Shown piece by piece: positions 11,894-24,000 of a stretch of 64,000 bases of DNA. Numbering within the stretch: the first letter of the stretch is position 1; each line of letters begins with the position of its first letter. Under the pieces are notes generated by a model. The model ran no database searches. It was not told where the DNA came from and saw nothing but the letters and a program-made list of their open reading frames with translations. The translations under genes and the position numbers were made by a program. Source of the DNA: Hypholoma sublateritium FD-334 SS-4 (Eukaryota; Basidiomycota; Agaricomycetes; Agaricales; Strophariaceae); the NCBI GenBank assembly GCA_000827495.1, contig KN817553.1, forward strand, positions 200,283 to 264,282, read 5' to 3'.

Positions 11894-12567
11894 TCGTCCA
11901 ACCACGTTTAGCTTACCAGTCCTGCCTTTCCAGATGAATGACCACATGTAAAATTAACGAAGAGATATCCAAGTTAGAGACCATTAACTACAAATGTGAT
12001 TCAAAATGTAACTTGCCATGAATTACCGTGTGGTTCAATTGTGGACGGAGAATAGTAGTGTACGTGCCTTGACTGCCTGGAGATTCTGGTGGAAGAGGTC
12101 TAGATGTAATGCAGCACTGCTAGTAAATAGATCGAGTTCCAGCTGCGGGGCACGTCCGCCGAGAACAGAAGCCCTAGTTTTCAATGCAAGCGCCGTTGGT
12201 CTGGGAAGCCTCCTCAAAAACAAGAGTGGACACATTGAACACGTCGAAAGGGGGACAAGGTATGGAAAAGAGGACTGGGTACCGCCGTGATCATCCTAGA
12301 CGACGCTTAGAGGACACCGCTATCCGCACAGCCATAGATTCCGCCCAGGAAATTAGGTTCAAACTCGCTGTGAGGGGATGTCTGTAGCACATAGGTGAAC
12401 CGTGAGGTTAGAGGAAAAGGTGAGGCGACTGCCAGCGGTGTAGCCGGGACTAGCCGGGTGCTTCCGGTTGAGTTGAAACGGCGCCCGAAGGTTTTGACCT
12501 CATTCCCAACTCATTCCGTGACTTTGCTGCGACCGCGCCGACAATCTCCCATCGACTCACACTCACG
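11894..12567. other. spacer between duplicated units
   Basis: There is no credible gene. Parts resemble the spacer after reductase B (about 16700-17010), including a shared 'cacgtcgaaa' context and an identical 'gggactagccgggtg' block here (about 12446) and there (about 16994). This supports a segmental origin for the spacer as well as the genes. Confidence 0.5.
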
Positions 12568-13130
12568 ATGAAGGCGAGAACAAAGGGGGTTGATCCCTTC
12601 GAGATCATCGCGGCGGGTTGCTACCCCTCTGTGCTCACGAACCTCGCGCGAAACGTGCACGCGAACTTCCTCGGTCTCCTCCCCCCCGTCAATTATCTCC
12701 ACCGTGCCTCTCGACTGGGCCGCGTTCCACGGTACGTCGCGCCCAACTCTCCTTCGCTGCAGGCGCCCCTCGACGTCGTGTTCGGCGCGAACATCGTGTC
12801 CGAAGTGCTGCACGCCTCGTGGCTGCGCGACGTCTTCGCGACGCTTCTGCGGCGGCCCACCTTAGCCACCAGTACTAGAATTTTTTCCAGCTTCTAGCCT
12901 GTGCCTGTGTTTCACATGATCCCCCCGGTGCTGCAGAGTCGCGCACCGTCGAGGAGGTGTTCGCGTGTGCGGTGCCCTCGACACGAGAGCAGACGGCAAG
13001 GGTGATACGGCGCTCGCGCTTGTGAATGTGATTGAGGATATGCAAACGCCTGTGTGCACAATGGAGACGCCTCACGAAGAGGCCGTGCATACGTATGGCC
13101 GTATTGGCTGGGGACGCGCAGCTGCGTTTA
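12568..13130 (+). pseudogene. decayed methyltransferase fragment, copy 2
   Basis: The 3' half of the same methyltransferase as copy 1. A 'CYPSVLTNLARNVHANF' block, missing from copy 1, is followed by 'DVVFGANIV' and 'LHASWLRDVFATLLRRP', also deleted in copy 1. After a break come 'SRTVEEVFA' and 'IEDMQTPVCTMETP', which matches copy 1 'IDHMQTLACTTETP'. The N-terminal half and the SAM-binding 'LELGAG' motif are absent and the frame changes several times. Copies 1 and 2 carry different deletions, so both decayed after duplication or were duplicated from an already damaged source. Confidence 0.65.
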
Positions 13131-14374
13131 GGATCATAATATTATCTTTCTCGTTGGGCGACTTTCGTGAAATCAAGTCATATTTTACTCTACAATTCTT
13201 GGGTGCTACTTGTGAATTCTTGGGCGCCTAAATTAACCTAATGACAGCTACCAAAAACTCAAATCCATCTAACAATACCCTCACGACAAAAAAAGAAAAT
13301 GATCGGGCTGTTTGTTTCCTGGCATATTGAGTGGGCTGGAATATAACGAATCCTCGATATGGGATGAATGCACTTGTAAAATCCGTGAAACATTGCGTGA
13401 CATCGCGCCTTGTCCTCGTCTTGTCCTCGCCGATATGCAGATGTTTCTGATAATGGTACTAGTAACTAGCTTGAGGCTTTCCGCTTCGTCTTCCGGGTGA
13501 GTATCCTATGTCCCTCCTGGATTCTAGTCAGGGACCGCGTATAAGCAGATATGCGAGCGCTTACTCTGTTGGTCGGCAGGAGAGATATGTAGTCGCTGCA
13601 TTTTCTGATATGTTAAATGCAATGACTTTTTGTGAACGCACCGTCGGCAACGGAGCCGGGACTTGGGAGTCGAGATTACATCTCTGCCGTGTGGCTCGCC
13701 TTGTCCGCCTTGTCCGTCCACGGGGACTCCTTTCTGTTCAATGATGGGAAAAAAATTCCATCGCGTCCAAACTTGCCAAGGAAAGCGCATCCTCGAAATC
13801 GAGCATATCACGCTAGAGACGATGCGAGATATAAATACGAACTATAAATACGAACAATTGGTATAAGCGCCCCTACGAATCATGCCGAGCGATATGGACT
13901 CGTCCGGCAGACTTTGATAATGCAAACGGTCGCAGCAAGCCCGTCGGTCACCGTTCCCACCACCGGGACCATAATCACATTCCAGTACGGATCGAGGGAT
14001 GATCTATAAATAGATCACGGAAGCAAAGCCCCATGATTGCCAGGCGCCTCGTACACGTCCGAATGTCAATGCCGGCTAATCTCCCGACCACATTTTGGAG
14101 CACGGCGCTGTTGAACTGCCTCCGATGTCTTTCCTTCGAATGAAACAAGCGAATCGATGGCTCTTATGTCAAACCCGCTTATCGTCGTGGCATGGCGGAT
14201 ACGGCTACACAAGGCGTTTCCATTTTTTTCTCAGTGTAATTGACATGAACATCGTCGATCCACAGGCACTCGGGTGGGGGGGAGGGTATATAAGCTGGAC
14301 CATTGTCGTACAGTGGAGTACAACACACATTCCCTGCACATATCTCACCCATTAAAACCCTCGACTCCATCAAC
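13131..14374 (+). promoter_or_regulatory. upstream region of reductase B with TATA box
   Basis: The distal half shows no gene. The proximal half (about 13500-14374) aligns with the upstream region of reductase A. It keeps both TATA-like elements: TATAAATA at 14005-14012, inside the near-palindrome 'gatctataaatagatc', and TATATAAG at 14287-14294, 81 bases before the ATG at 14375. The preserved spacing argues that the promoter is functional in both copies. Confidence 0.65.
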
Positions 14375-15897
14375 ATGCCAACAATCATCAAAGGCGACAA
14401 AGTCCTTGTGTCCGGCGCCAATGGCTACATTGCTATGTGGGTCGTACGCACCCTCCTCGAGCGCGGATACGCGGTGCGCGGTACCGTGCGCAGTGCCTCA
14501 AAGGCCAAATTCATGGAGGCGTACTTCTCTGCTCTCGGGTACGCCGACAAGTTTGAATCTGTTATCGTTGACGATATCATGAAGGTACCGTGTGCTAATT
14601 TTACCTCTCGAAATTGCACTGTTCAACTAATATAAATCCACCAGGACGGTGCGTTCGACGAGGCGGTCAAGGGCGTCGATGCCATCGCCCACACTGCTTC
14701 CCCGTTCACCGGGAATGTCCAAACCCATGACGGTATGCCATCCCAGCGTACTGTATATGACCGTCACTGATATAGGAAACTCCCAAGATCTCATCAAGCC
14801 AGCCGTAAAGGGCACCGTCGGCATGCTCGAAAGCGCCTTGAAACACGGGTAAGCGTCACACTTCAGGTTTTTCTCCAGTATATACCTAATTGCAGCCATA
14901 ACCAGCACGCAGGTCAGGAGAATCGTCATCACATCTTCCGGCGCGGCGGTCATATCGCCCTTGGACACACCCACTGTATTCACTGAAGTCGATTGGAACG
15001 AGAAAGACCCGCAGTCTGTAAAGGAGCTGGGGGACAAAGCGCCCATATTACCGACTGGGTACCGTGCGTCGAAGACGCTGGCAGAAAAGGGTGAGTTTCT
15101 AGTATATCACCGGGAGTAGACGAATCTCATTTTCGTTTTGCCCACCCCAGCCGCTTGGAGCTTCGTAGAAGAGCACAAGGCAGAGATTGGATGGGATATA
15201 TCTGTAATAAACCCTCCCTTCGTGAGTCCCCTCTTGGACATTTTTTAACAATTTACTTACTGGATAATTACACTAACAGGTCTTCGGTGTGAGTCAATCT
15301 TCAAGTATCTGACCGATTTTTATTTTCTGACCTCTGTACTTCCATAGCCCGCCATCCACGATTTCACGACCATAGCGTCTTTGAACACTTCCCTCCAAAT
15401 TTGGATAAGCACAGTGACATCCTCCACACCCCTTCCCAAAGAACACTTGTTGTACTCTGAATCGTGGGTCGATGTTCGGGATGTCGCGCTCGCGCATGTC
15501 CTTTCCCTCGAGAAGCCTGACGCAGGGGGCGAGCGCATTATCGTTTCTGCCGGTGAGACCGTCATTTATTACACTTCGAGTGTTCAAACGTTCATCACTG
15601 ACTCCTTCGCACAGGCACCTGGAACTGGCAAGAGTGGAGTAAGTACTATTCGACGCTCTCACACGAACACCTATCTGACCGTTTGATTCAACAGTTGACA
15701 CTGCAAATTTGTTGGAGAACCCACTCAAGACCTTGCCCTTCTACAAAGGAGAACCCAGTCTTCTCGAAGCTGGGAAGGTTGAATACTTGATCTCCTTCAA
15801 TACAGAAAAGGAACAGCGCATCCTCGGCATTAAACACCACACCAAGCTGGAAACGGCGCGCGACACCCTGGAGGACTTTGCCAAGAGAGGGTGGTAA
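14375..15897 (+). CDS. NAD(P)-dependent extended SDR reductase, copy B (GRE2-like)
   Basis: Nine exons: 14375-14584, 14645-14732, 14788-14848, 14906-15090, 15151-15221, 15280-15288, 15348-15552, 15615-15638 and 15695-15897. Every exon has the same length as in copy A, giving 351 aa. The cofactor motif GANGYIA (residues 14-20) and the catalytic YRASK (Tyr172, Lys176) are intact. The 9-nt microexon encodes Val-Phe-Gly as in copy A. By eye the coding sequence is very close to copy A, with the introns more diverged, which indicates a recent tandem duplication. The substrate is unknown; a small aldehyde or ketone is the expectation for the family. The gene sits downstream of methyltransferase fragment 2 in the same order and orientation as unit A. 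Confidence 0.9.
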
Positions 15898-17647
15898 TCG
15901 TGCATTGATAGTTTGCCTGCAGTCCTCCTGCCTTTCCAGATGACCGACCATGTATAGATACAATGAAACGTAGAATCAACGAGTTGATTTTTGGTTTATA
16001 GACATTATCGTGCCTTCAATCTGAGTCAAAACGATGTTTTCTATGCTTTGGTATGTGTTTCGATTGTGTACAGGGCGCAATGAACATGCCATAGATGGGG
16101 CCCGGAGATATCGAAAGATTTTTGAAAACCAGGAATTTGTCTGTGCGGCATCCATTGTGAATAACCCCGGCCGTCAGATTATCTTCGAGTCTCAAGTAGT
16201 CCAACGAGGAACAATGCTTTTCGGGCTGGATTCTCGGTGAATAGGCGAACATACGAGTATCGTCCACTATGAGCTTTCCAATCGTAGTCATGGAGGCGTC
16301 TGAACGCGACTGTTACTTGGGACCGCGGCATCGGCCGTCATGAGCAGAGTGTACATTGTCCCCCGTCACACGCTGGCATCGGAGATCACGACTGAGGTGT
16401 GGCACGTGAGCCTCAAAGGCATAGAATCTAGCCAGCTCCTAACGTCACCACCTAGAAAAAGCGCTCTTCATCGAACATCAGTCGTGAGAGATGTCCACCG
16501 GCGATGGGCTGTCTCAGTCTCCGGAGGACGAACCAGTGGTTCTACAAGCTGGCGAGGAGTCGCACATTGCCAGGAAGTTTCTCGACCCGGGGAGGGGGAG
16601 GCATAGAAGCAGGCCATAGATTCTGCGCGCGGTAAAGCGTCAGCGCATGTGACACACGCGTAGAGCGACGCCAGCCTGAAAGGAACAATGAGACTTGAGA
16701 TAAATTCCCGCGAATTCCCACCAGCACGAAAGAGGGCACGTTCAGCACGTCGAAAAGGGCGGGCAAGGTCCGTGCAATGGCGAAAGTGTATCAAGTTTTC
16801 CCTAAATTATGCTTAGACGACGCCACTGTACCAGGCTCCCAGCCCAGTCCTCCGCACGGGATGTCAATTAATCAGGCCTTGTGATGGAACGTCGATACCA
16901 CAGGTGGGACGCTGGTGTAGGCGAGGTCGGAGGAATAAGAGGGGGAGGGGATGTTCGCTGGGCGAGAAATTAGCCACACTGACCACGTGCAACCGGGACT
17001 AGCCGGGTGCAGCATCCCGATTCCCGGCCCAAACGTTGAAATGAAACGTTGAACGTTGAACGTTGAACGTGAACGTGAACGTTTTTGCCACCTCAGCCTG
17101 GCGATCGCGTCACTACATACTTTTACTTAGCAGTGGACGAGCTCAGGTATCTTTGCCACCCTGCATAAGCTGCGACCAACTCAGACGCCTCTCATCGCCG
17201 CCTTCTCGCGGCAAACGCAAGACCCAATATGGACCTCAGATGACACCGATGCGCGGATACATACTGCGAAAGCAACGCATAGGTGGCCGTCAGCTGCGGT
17301 ATCACCTTCCTTCCGTGCCTCCGTCGAGCAGGTATCTTCAAACGGAGTCATCTAATTGTGAATGCTTCCAACGCGCTGACGGTGTGGCTCCGATGTTCTG
17401 GCTTTAGGTCAATTTGGCCTGGTGGAACGGAGGCTTGCAATATGCATTTCAGTTTACACCAACCAATATCGTAGAAGCGCAAGGTCCGACGCGGCAATGG
17501 GAGTCTGACACGCGTCGGACGCTCGTCAATTCTCTCCTTATCTCGGGAATAGCCGCACTGATTAGATGATAGAAGGAGATAGAAGGAGGTTCAACCGCAA
17601 CTCCAACAATCAACCACAACTCTATACTTCAATTATACATAGATACG
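15898..17647. other. spacer between reductases B and C
   Basis: No gene is supported. The open frames are short with no domain. About 16700-17010 resembles the spacer after reductase A. No methyltransferase fragment is visible ahead of reductase C, unlike units A and B, and I see no clear TATA box within 100 bases of the ATG at 17648. Confidence 0.45.
17031..17083. repeat. ACGTTGA / ACGTGA tandem repeat
   Basis: Successive near-perfect copies of acgttga shorten to acgtga toward the 3' end. A similar GTTGAAC-type array occurs at about 45593-45636, far from this cluster. Confidence 0.75.
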
Positions 17648-19205
17648 ATGCCGACCATTGAGAAGGGCGACAAAGTACTCGTGTCTGGCGCGAATGGCTA
17701 CATCGCGATGTGGGTCGTACGCAGTCTCCTCGAGCGTGGGTACGCCGTGCGCGGTACGGTGCGTAGTGCGGCCAAAGCCAAGTTCGTCGAGGAATACTTC
17801 AGCGGGCTGGGATACACCGATAAGCTCGAGATCGTCATTGTTGAGGACATCATTAAGGTTAGCAGGACTTTTTTTGTATGTTGCTGTCCGAGAAGCGCAT
17901 GTTAATGGTGCTTAGGAAGGCGCGTTCGACGAGGCGGTGAAAGGCGTCGACGCGATCGCGCACACAGCGTCTCCGTTCCACCCTAACGCGAAGACCCCTG
18001 ATGGTATTTCTAGAAATTCTTTCTGATACACTGAACTGACGACCGCCTTACTAGACCTTATCAAACCTGCCGTTCATGGTACTGTCGGCATGCTGACCAG
18101 TGCCCTCAAACACGGGTGCGAGTTGATACACGCGTCCTTTCCGATGCACCAAGTTGACACATTTTTTACAGGACGGGGGTCAAGCGCATCGTTGTAACAT
18201 CATCTTGCGCCGCAGTGTTGACGCCCCTGCCCACGCCGACTGTATTCAGCGAGACGGACTGGAATGAGTCCGCGTCTCGGGAGGTCGCCGAGCAGGGAGA
18301 TAATACGCACCCCATGACTATATACCGCGCGTCGAAGACTCTGGCAGAGAAGGGTGCGTCTCCCTCACTCTCGTTGACTGTTCCTTGTGGTTAAGTCCGC
18401 CGCAAATTATCGCCCATCCAGCCGCCTGGGATTTTGTCGAGGAGCACAAGGGTGCGCTCACATGGGACCTGTCCGTTATCAACCCACCCTTTGTAAGGCC
18501 TCTCCGCTACATGATCCGTACGTGTACTGATTGGCTGCGTAGGTCTTCGGGGTAAGTGCCGCTCATCCGCGGCCCGCCTTCATGCATCTTCTGACAGAAG
18601 TTCCCACCGTCCCGCTTCTTTTCTGCTGCCTGTCTATTTCTCTGAACAGCCCGCAATCCATGACGTCGCGTCTATTACTGCGCTGAACTTGTCGCTCCTG
18701 ATCTGGGTGAACATGCTCACGGCCACGACCCCGAAGCCGAAAGACGAGCTGCTCGCGTCGAACTCGTGGGTCGACGTGCGCGATGTCGCCCTTGGGCACG
18801 TGCTCGCGCTCGAGCGGCCCGCTGCGGGTGGGGAGCGTATCGTCGTAGCTGGAGGTGAGCGCACTTTCACATTGGCATACTTGCGCTCTGCTGACATAGA
18901 TAATGCGCCAATTTTAGGACCGTACATCTGGCAAGAATGGCGTAAGTCTCTTGTGTATGAGGGCCCTGCGCTCCTTGATTGACCTTTTTGCGCTTCCCAA
19001 AGTCGACGCCGCCAACTCATTGCCGGGCGACCCGCTGCCCGGACACCCACTTTACAAAGGAGACCCCAGCCTTCTAGACGGTGACAAGACATACCTCGTC
19101 TCGTACGATACAGCAAAGGAGAAGCGCATCCTCGGGCTCAAACTGCACACCATGCTGGAAACGACGCAGGACACGCTGGCGGATATCGCCAAGCGCGGCT
19201 GGTAA
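17648..19205 (+). CDS. NAD(P)-dependent extended SDR reductase, copy C (GRE2-like)
   Basis: Nine exons: 17648-17857, 17916-18003, 18055-18115, 18172-18353, 18422-18492, 18543-18551, 18650-18854, 18918-18941 and 19003-19205. They encode 350 aa. All exons match copies A and B in length except exon 4, which is one codon shorter. The dinucleotide motif GANGYIA is at residues 14-20 and the catalytic Tyr171/Lys175 lie in 'YRASK'. The 9-nt microexon again encodes Val-Phe-Gly. The protein differs from A and B at many more positions than A and B differ from each other, and codon third positions are GC-richer. C is therefore the older paralogue and A/B the recent pair. The first intron starts with the less common donor gttagc. 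Confidence 0.88.
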
Positions 19206-21037
19206 TATTTTTTTTCTTTGTATATTAGCGATGGGGTGGTTTAGATAGAACAATTATACCTGACGCTTGAAGCTCGGACGTCGACGAGTCAGGATCCAGT
19301 CCCCATGGGCCGCGTTCAAGTCACGGATGTCCCAAAGGAGCCGTTTATATGCCGTGCCGTATGAACGTTTGAACAGTCAAGAGTGGAGAGCGTCACTTCC
19401 GGGTTCAACAAAGTTGCCTTTTTATGCGGCAGATGGTGGACGGCTATGAAGCAGATGAGATTATAGAAGAGTATGGCGGCTAAATGTATACTTCAGGCTA
19501 GTGGGAGAGGTACGGCAACTTGAAATATAAACAATGAGGAAGCGGGAGAAAACCTCCCACATAGGCTGAATTATTAGGCAAAAATCTACTGCAGTACTGA
19601 CAGTACTGGTGAGGTATCGTGTGATACATCGACAGCCTCTGTGCGGTGTACATTTACTTAATTTACACTGATCATATGTGTGTCCAAATCCACCGGTCTG
19701 TATTTAGACATTCGTAAGACCTTTGAAATTTCAAAGGAGAAAGTTTACGGATAAATCAAACCCGTGAGAGATCGTAAGTATTTGAGAGCACGTACCAATA
19801 TCAGTAGAACGCCCCACGTACACTAATTTTGTAGAAAATGCTGATGTACATCTAGGTCTTCGAGCTGATGCGATGCTTGCGGCGCCCTCCTTGAGTCTTG
19901 ATTGGCGCAACAGGCGCCCAACTCCTTTTGAGCCGTTAGCCATGCGCTGATTTATATTCAACTTCACCTCCATGCCCGATGGGGCGCTCTCAACCTAAGA
20001 ATACGGTAAGGCTACATGTGGTTTGAGATGTTTTAAATGATGGTCAAATACCGACGCTTAGACCCTGCCCCAATGGGTGTGAAAATTATGTCTTTGAGTG
20101 GCGTCATTCTTGGTATCCCGGAGGATATTTGGATTGGGATGTGTAAACCAGGAAGCTTATTTCTATCGAGATTGACTCGATGTACTTCAAAACCGTCTAC
20201 ACGAGATTTTTCCGCAGTAGCTTAGGATTATTTTTTAATTGTTCGGGCGGTAAGTGTAGAAGTAGAAGCTGAGAAATTTGATGGGGTGAGATATCTTACA
20301 CCTGCTGTGCACTGTAAGCTACTGTAGGCTGTACCAAGCATTGCCTTGATAGTTTATTTACGGAGTGCAGCCACATGTTAGTGGATCCCTCGAGATGCTT
20401 ACCTGGCTTCTTTTGGGAACGAGACTTAGAAACTCGCCTTGGTGACGAGCCACGGCATTCTGGCCAAATTCACTCGGGTTTGGGTTCTCAGTCGGAATCA
20501 AGTCGACTTTCTTTCGGCGTCAGACACTGCCCTGGATACTAAAAATCTCTGGCAGAAGTTTTTTAGTCAAATATGACACTGAGAATTGTTTGAGCACGCG
20601 GCTAGCTGTAGAGAAATATTCTACAAGGTACCACACAGTGACGGTGATTGGTGCATACATAGGATTGCTGCCATCAAAAATTCGCTCAGATCAGACAAAA
20701 ATGGTGTTTTTACGGTTCTCCAAATGGAAGAGGTACTGTGCACGTTTATTTTAGAGGCACAGCTCCAGTAAAATGTCTGTAGAGGGAGAAAGCACGTATT
20801 TATGAGGGAATCATGGGCGTTTACCAAATTTCATGCGCCTTCCACGGATGAAATGTATTTCTCCAAAAATATAACGTTCTATTCCGTCACTCGAAGCATG
20901 AACGCATGAGCACGTTAGTTTATTTCAGTATCTTATCATTGAAATTGGCCCACATGAGCCCGAGATATTTGACGCCAGTAGATATAAACCGCCTGAGGGG
21001 TATTTCTATTTCCCCATCCCCCAAGCAAACTCTCAAC
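19206..21037. other. intergenic region, no supported gene
   Basis: AT-rich sequence with only short open frames and no recognisable motif. A TATA-like gatataaa lies at about 20980, roughly 55 bases before the start codon of the transporter that follows. Confidence 0.45.
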
Positions 21038-24000
21038 ATGGCGGATGTCGCTGACGCTCCCCAGTACACACCGGGCGATATCCTCAAGGATGACATGGAA
21101 AAAACCTTGGACCCCAACGACATAGTCAACTACGACGGTAGGTGTATATTGCCTTTCTCATATTATCGAGACTAAGAACGACGCAATGCAGATGCTCACA
21201 TTGCGGTAGGAGAGCAGGTATTTCACTCTCGAACTGATTAATTGATCCATTCCCAGGAAATTACCGGCGCTCAGTTTGATGACCCTAACCTGGACAAAGA
21301 ACATTTTGTCGGATTCGACGACGAAAGTCCTTACCCCGAAGTTCGCTCTGCGGTAGCCAATACCGATGACTTTGACATGCCTTGTGCAACTTTCCGGACA
21401 TGGGCTATTGGAATAGCATGGGCCATTGTTATTCCAGGTCTAAACCAGTTCTTCTTTTTCCGATTCCCGTCGGTGACGATCAGTGGGCTCGTTGCTCAGT
21501 TGTTGTCTTACCCTATGGGACGTGCTGCTGCTGCTTGGCTTCCCAATGCCACAATATTCGGAATCAGGCTCAATCCTGGGCCATTCACTGTTAAGGAGCA
21601 TGTCCTCATCACCGTGCGTACATTCACCTTGGCATCACCGCCGATCACGTTGACATGTGTCATCGCCGTAATAGGTCATGGTAAGCAATTGATTCCAGTC
21701 TCTTCAACCAATCCTCATCGTTTTGCGACTGCCTGACTGCAATGTAGGCCACTGTGGGCTCAGGCTCGGCATATGCAACAGATATCATTGCAGTACAAAG
21801 AGTGTATTATAACCAGCACTACAATTTCAGCTGTACGTTAGCATTGTCACTGTTTTTCCGAATCACTGCCCCCCTCAGTCGATCTGACCCTTTGTACTTT
21901 AGATCAATGGTTTGTGGTAATGTCAACACAACTAATCGGATTTTCCATTGGAGGAGTTGCCCGCCGATTCCTTGTGTCGCCACCATCCATGATTTGGCCC
22001 GCAAATCTTGTCAACTGTGCCCTTTTCAACACGCTTCACTCCCAACAGTACGCTGGAATGGGAACTCGTGGAGGTCTCAGCCGAGAGAGGTTCTTCATGT
22101 ATTGGTTTACTGCGTCATTTGTTTGGTGTCAGCAAAACAACTATCTGTTTCGATTGCATGGACGATCGCTAACAGAGTTCTTCATTTTCAGACTTCTTTC
22201 CGGGCTATCTTTGTCAGTACAATTGACACTTAGGCCCGCAAACTCGAGCCTGATTAATTTCTTCTATGCAGTCCAAGCCCTCTCCTACTTCTCGTGGGCG
22301 ACGTGGATTGCACCGCAGAACACAAGTGAAGTTTCCGCTCATCTATTCAATATGTGACCCCTGATATTGTTCCTGTACAGCTGTCGCTCAACTCTTTGGG
22401 TCGGTGAATTCACTGATCTTCCTTCGAGTGTGTTACTAATTAGTTATCTTTCTTGTCTTTCCACATAGATACGTGCACGGAATGGTAAAATCCTGCAATG
22501 CGATACGTTACGAGCTATACCAACATTCTATTACAGGGAATGTCCATCATTACCTTCGACTGGAATCAAATCACGTACGTCTTTGTTATGGAACTGGGTC
22601 ATAAGCCGATACTCATTGAAACGTGAACAGATATATCGGGAATCCCCTTGCGACCCCATGTACGCATGTACCATTTGATTTGAGATAGCGAACATGTACT
22701 GAGTCAAAGCTCTTAGGGTGGGCCGAAGCGAATATTTTCGGAGGCTTTGTCTTTTTCTTCTGTACGTACACTTCAAGCGACTTATTGGACAGATATTCAC
22801 ATTCATTAACAGGGTTTCTCACACCAATTCTATATGTGCGTATGGAAATGCATTGTTTGTACATATCCATTGAGAGTATCGATAGTTCACAAACACATGG
22901 TTTGCGGAATATATGCCGTCAGTGCCTTTTATTTGGAAGGCACTATGTACGAGACTGACGTTCTTTCAGAATATTGTCGCGTACATCTTACGACAACACG
23001 GGCGGCACGTATGACGTTACGAGAATTCTCACACCCGAGTCAACTATAAATCTTGAGGCTTATCACAGCTATAGTCCTCTTTTCCTATCGTGAGTGAATA
23101 TCATCTAATGTTCTGTTATCACACTGCAACTTCACGCTACTTGTACAGGACAACTTTTGCTATCTCTTACGGGTGAGTTTCCCTCAATAACCTTGAATCT
23201 TGAACCTATTAAGAGGGATCAACATACTCTCCTCCAGACTCTCTTTTGCATCTATCACTGGTGCGAATGCATAAGCCTGCTGGCAGCTTGCAAATTTCTC
23301 ACTGTTTACGGTAGCCACGCTCATGCATGCATTCCTGTACTTCCGCAAGCAAATCTGGATTCAGGCCCGTCGATCTTTGCATGAACAGCCCGACATTCAT
23401 GCCAGACTTATGTCTAAATATCCTCAAGTTCCAGAATGGTGGTACCTGTGCATATTTCTGAGCATGTTCGCCCTCGGTATCGTCAGCATTGAAGTTTGGC
23501 CAACGTGCGTGTTGTAAAAAATCTCCGTTGTATCATGCTCATGCCCAACATCAGTCAAATGCCTGTCTGGGCCTTTATCCTGGCGCTATGTGTATCATTC
23601 GTTTACGTCATTCCAATAGGAATGATTCAAGCTATCACCAATCAACAAGTTGGTTTAAAGTAAGGTGTTTCAAATGTTGTGCCGTCGGAGACCTGGCTAA
23701 CCTCGATACATCAAGCGTTATCACGGAGTTGATTATTGGATATGCTCTTCCCGGAAGACCTATTGCAATGATGATGTTCAAAACCTGGGGTTATATTGTA
23801 AGCAATTTGAACGCTTAGCTAATTCGGATTGTAACAACACGAACGTATACTAGACCATGGCCCAAGCTATAACTTTTACTTCCGACTTCAAGCTTGGGCA
23901 CTACATGAAAGGTCTGTCGTCCAACTGTACAGTTTTTCGAAATTTAAATTAGATGTTTGTAGTTCCACCGAGACCTATGTTCTGGAGTCAAGTGCGTAAT

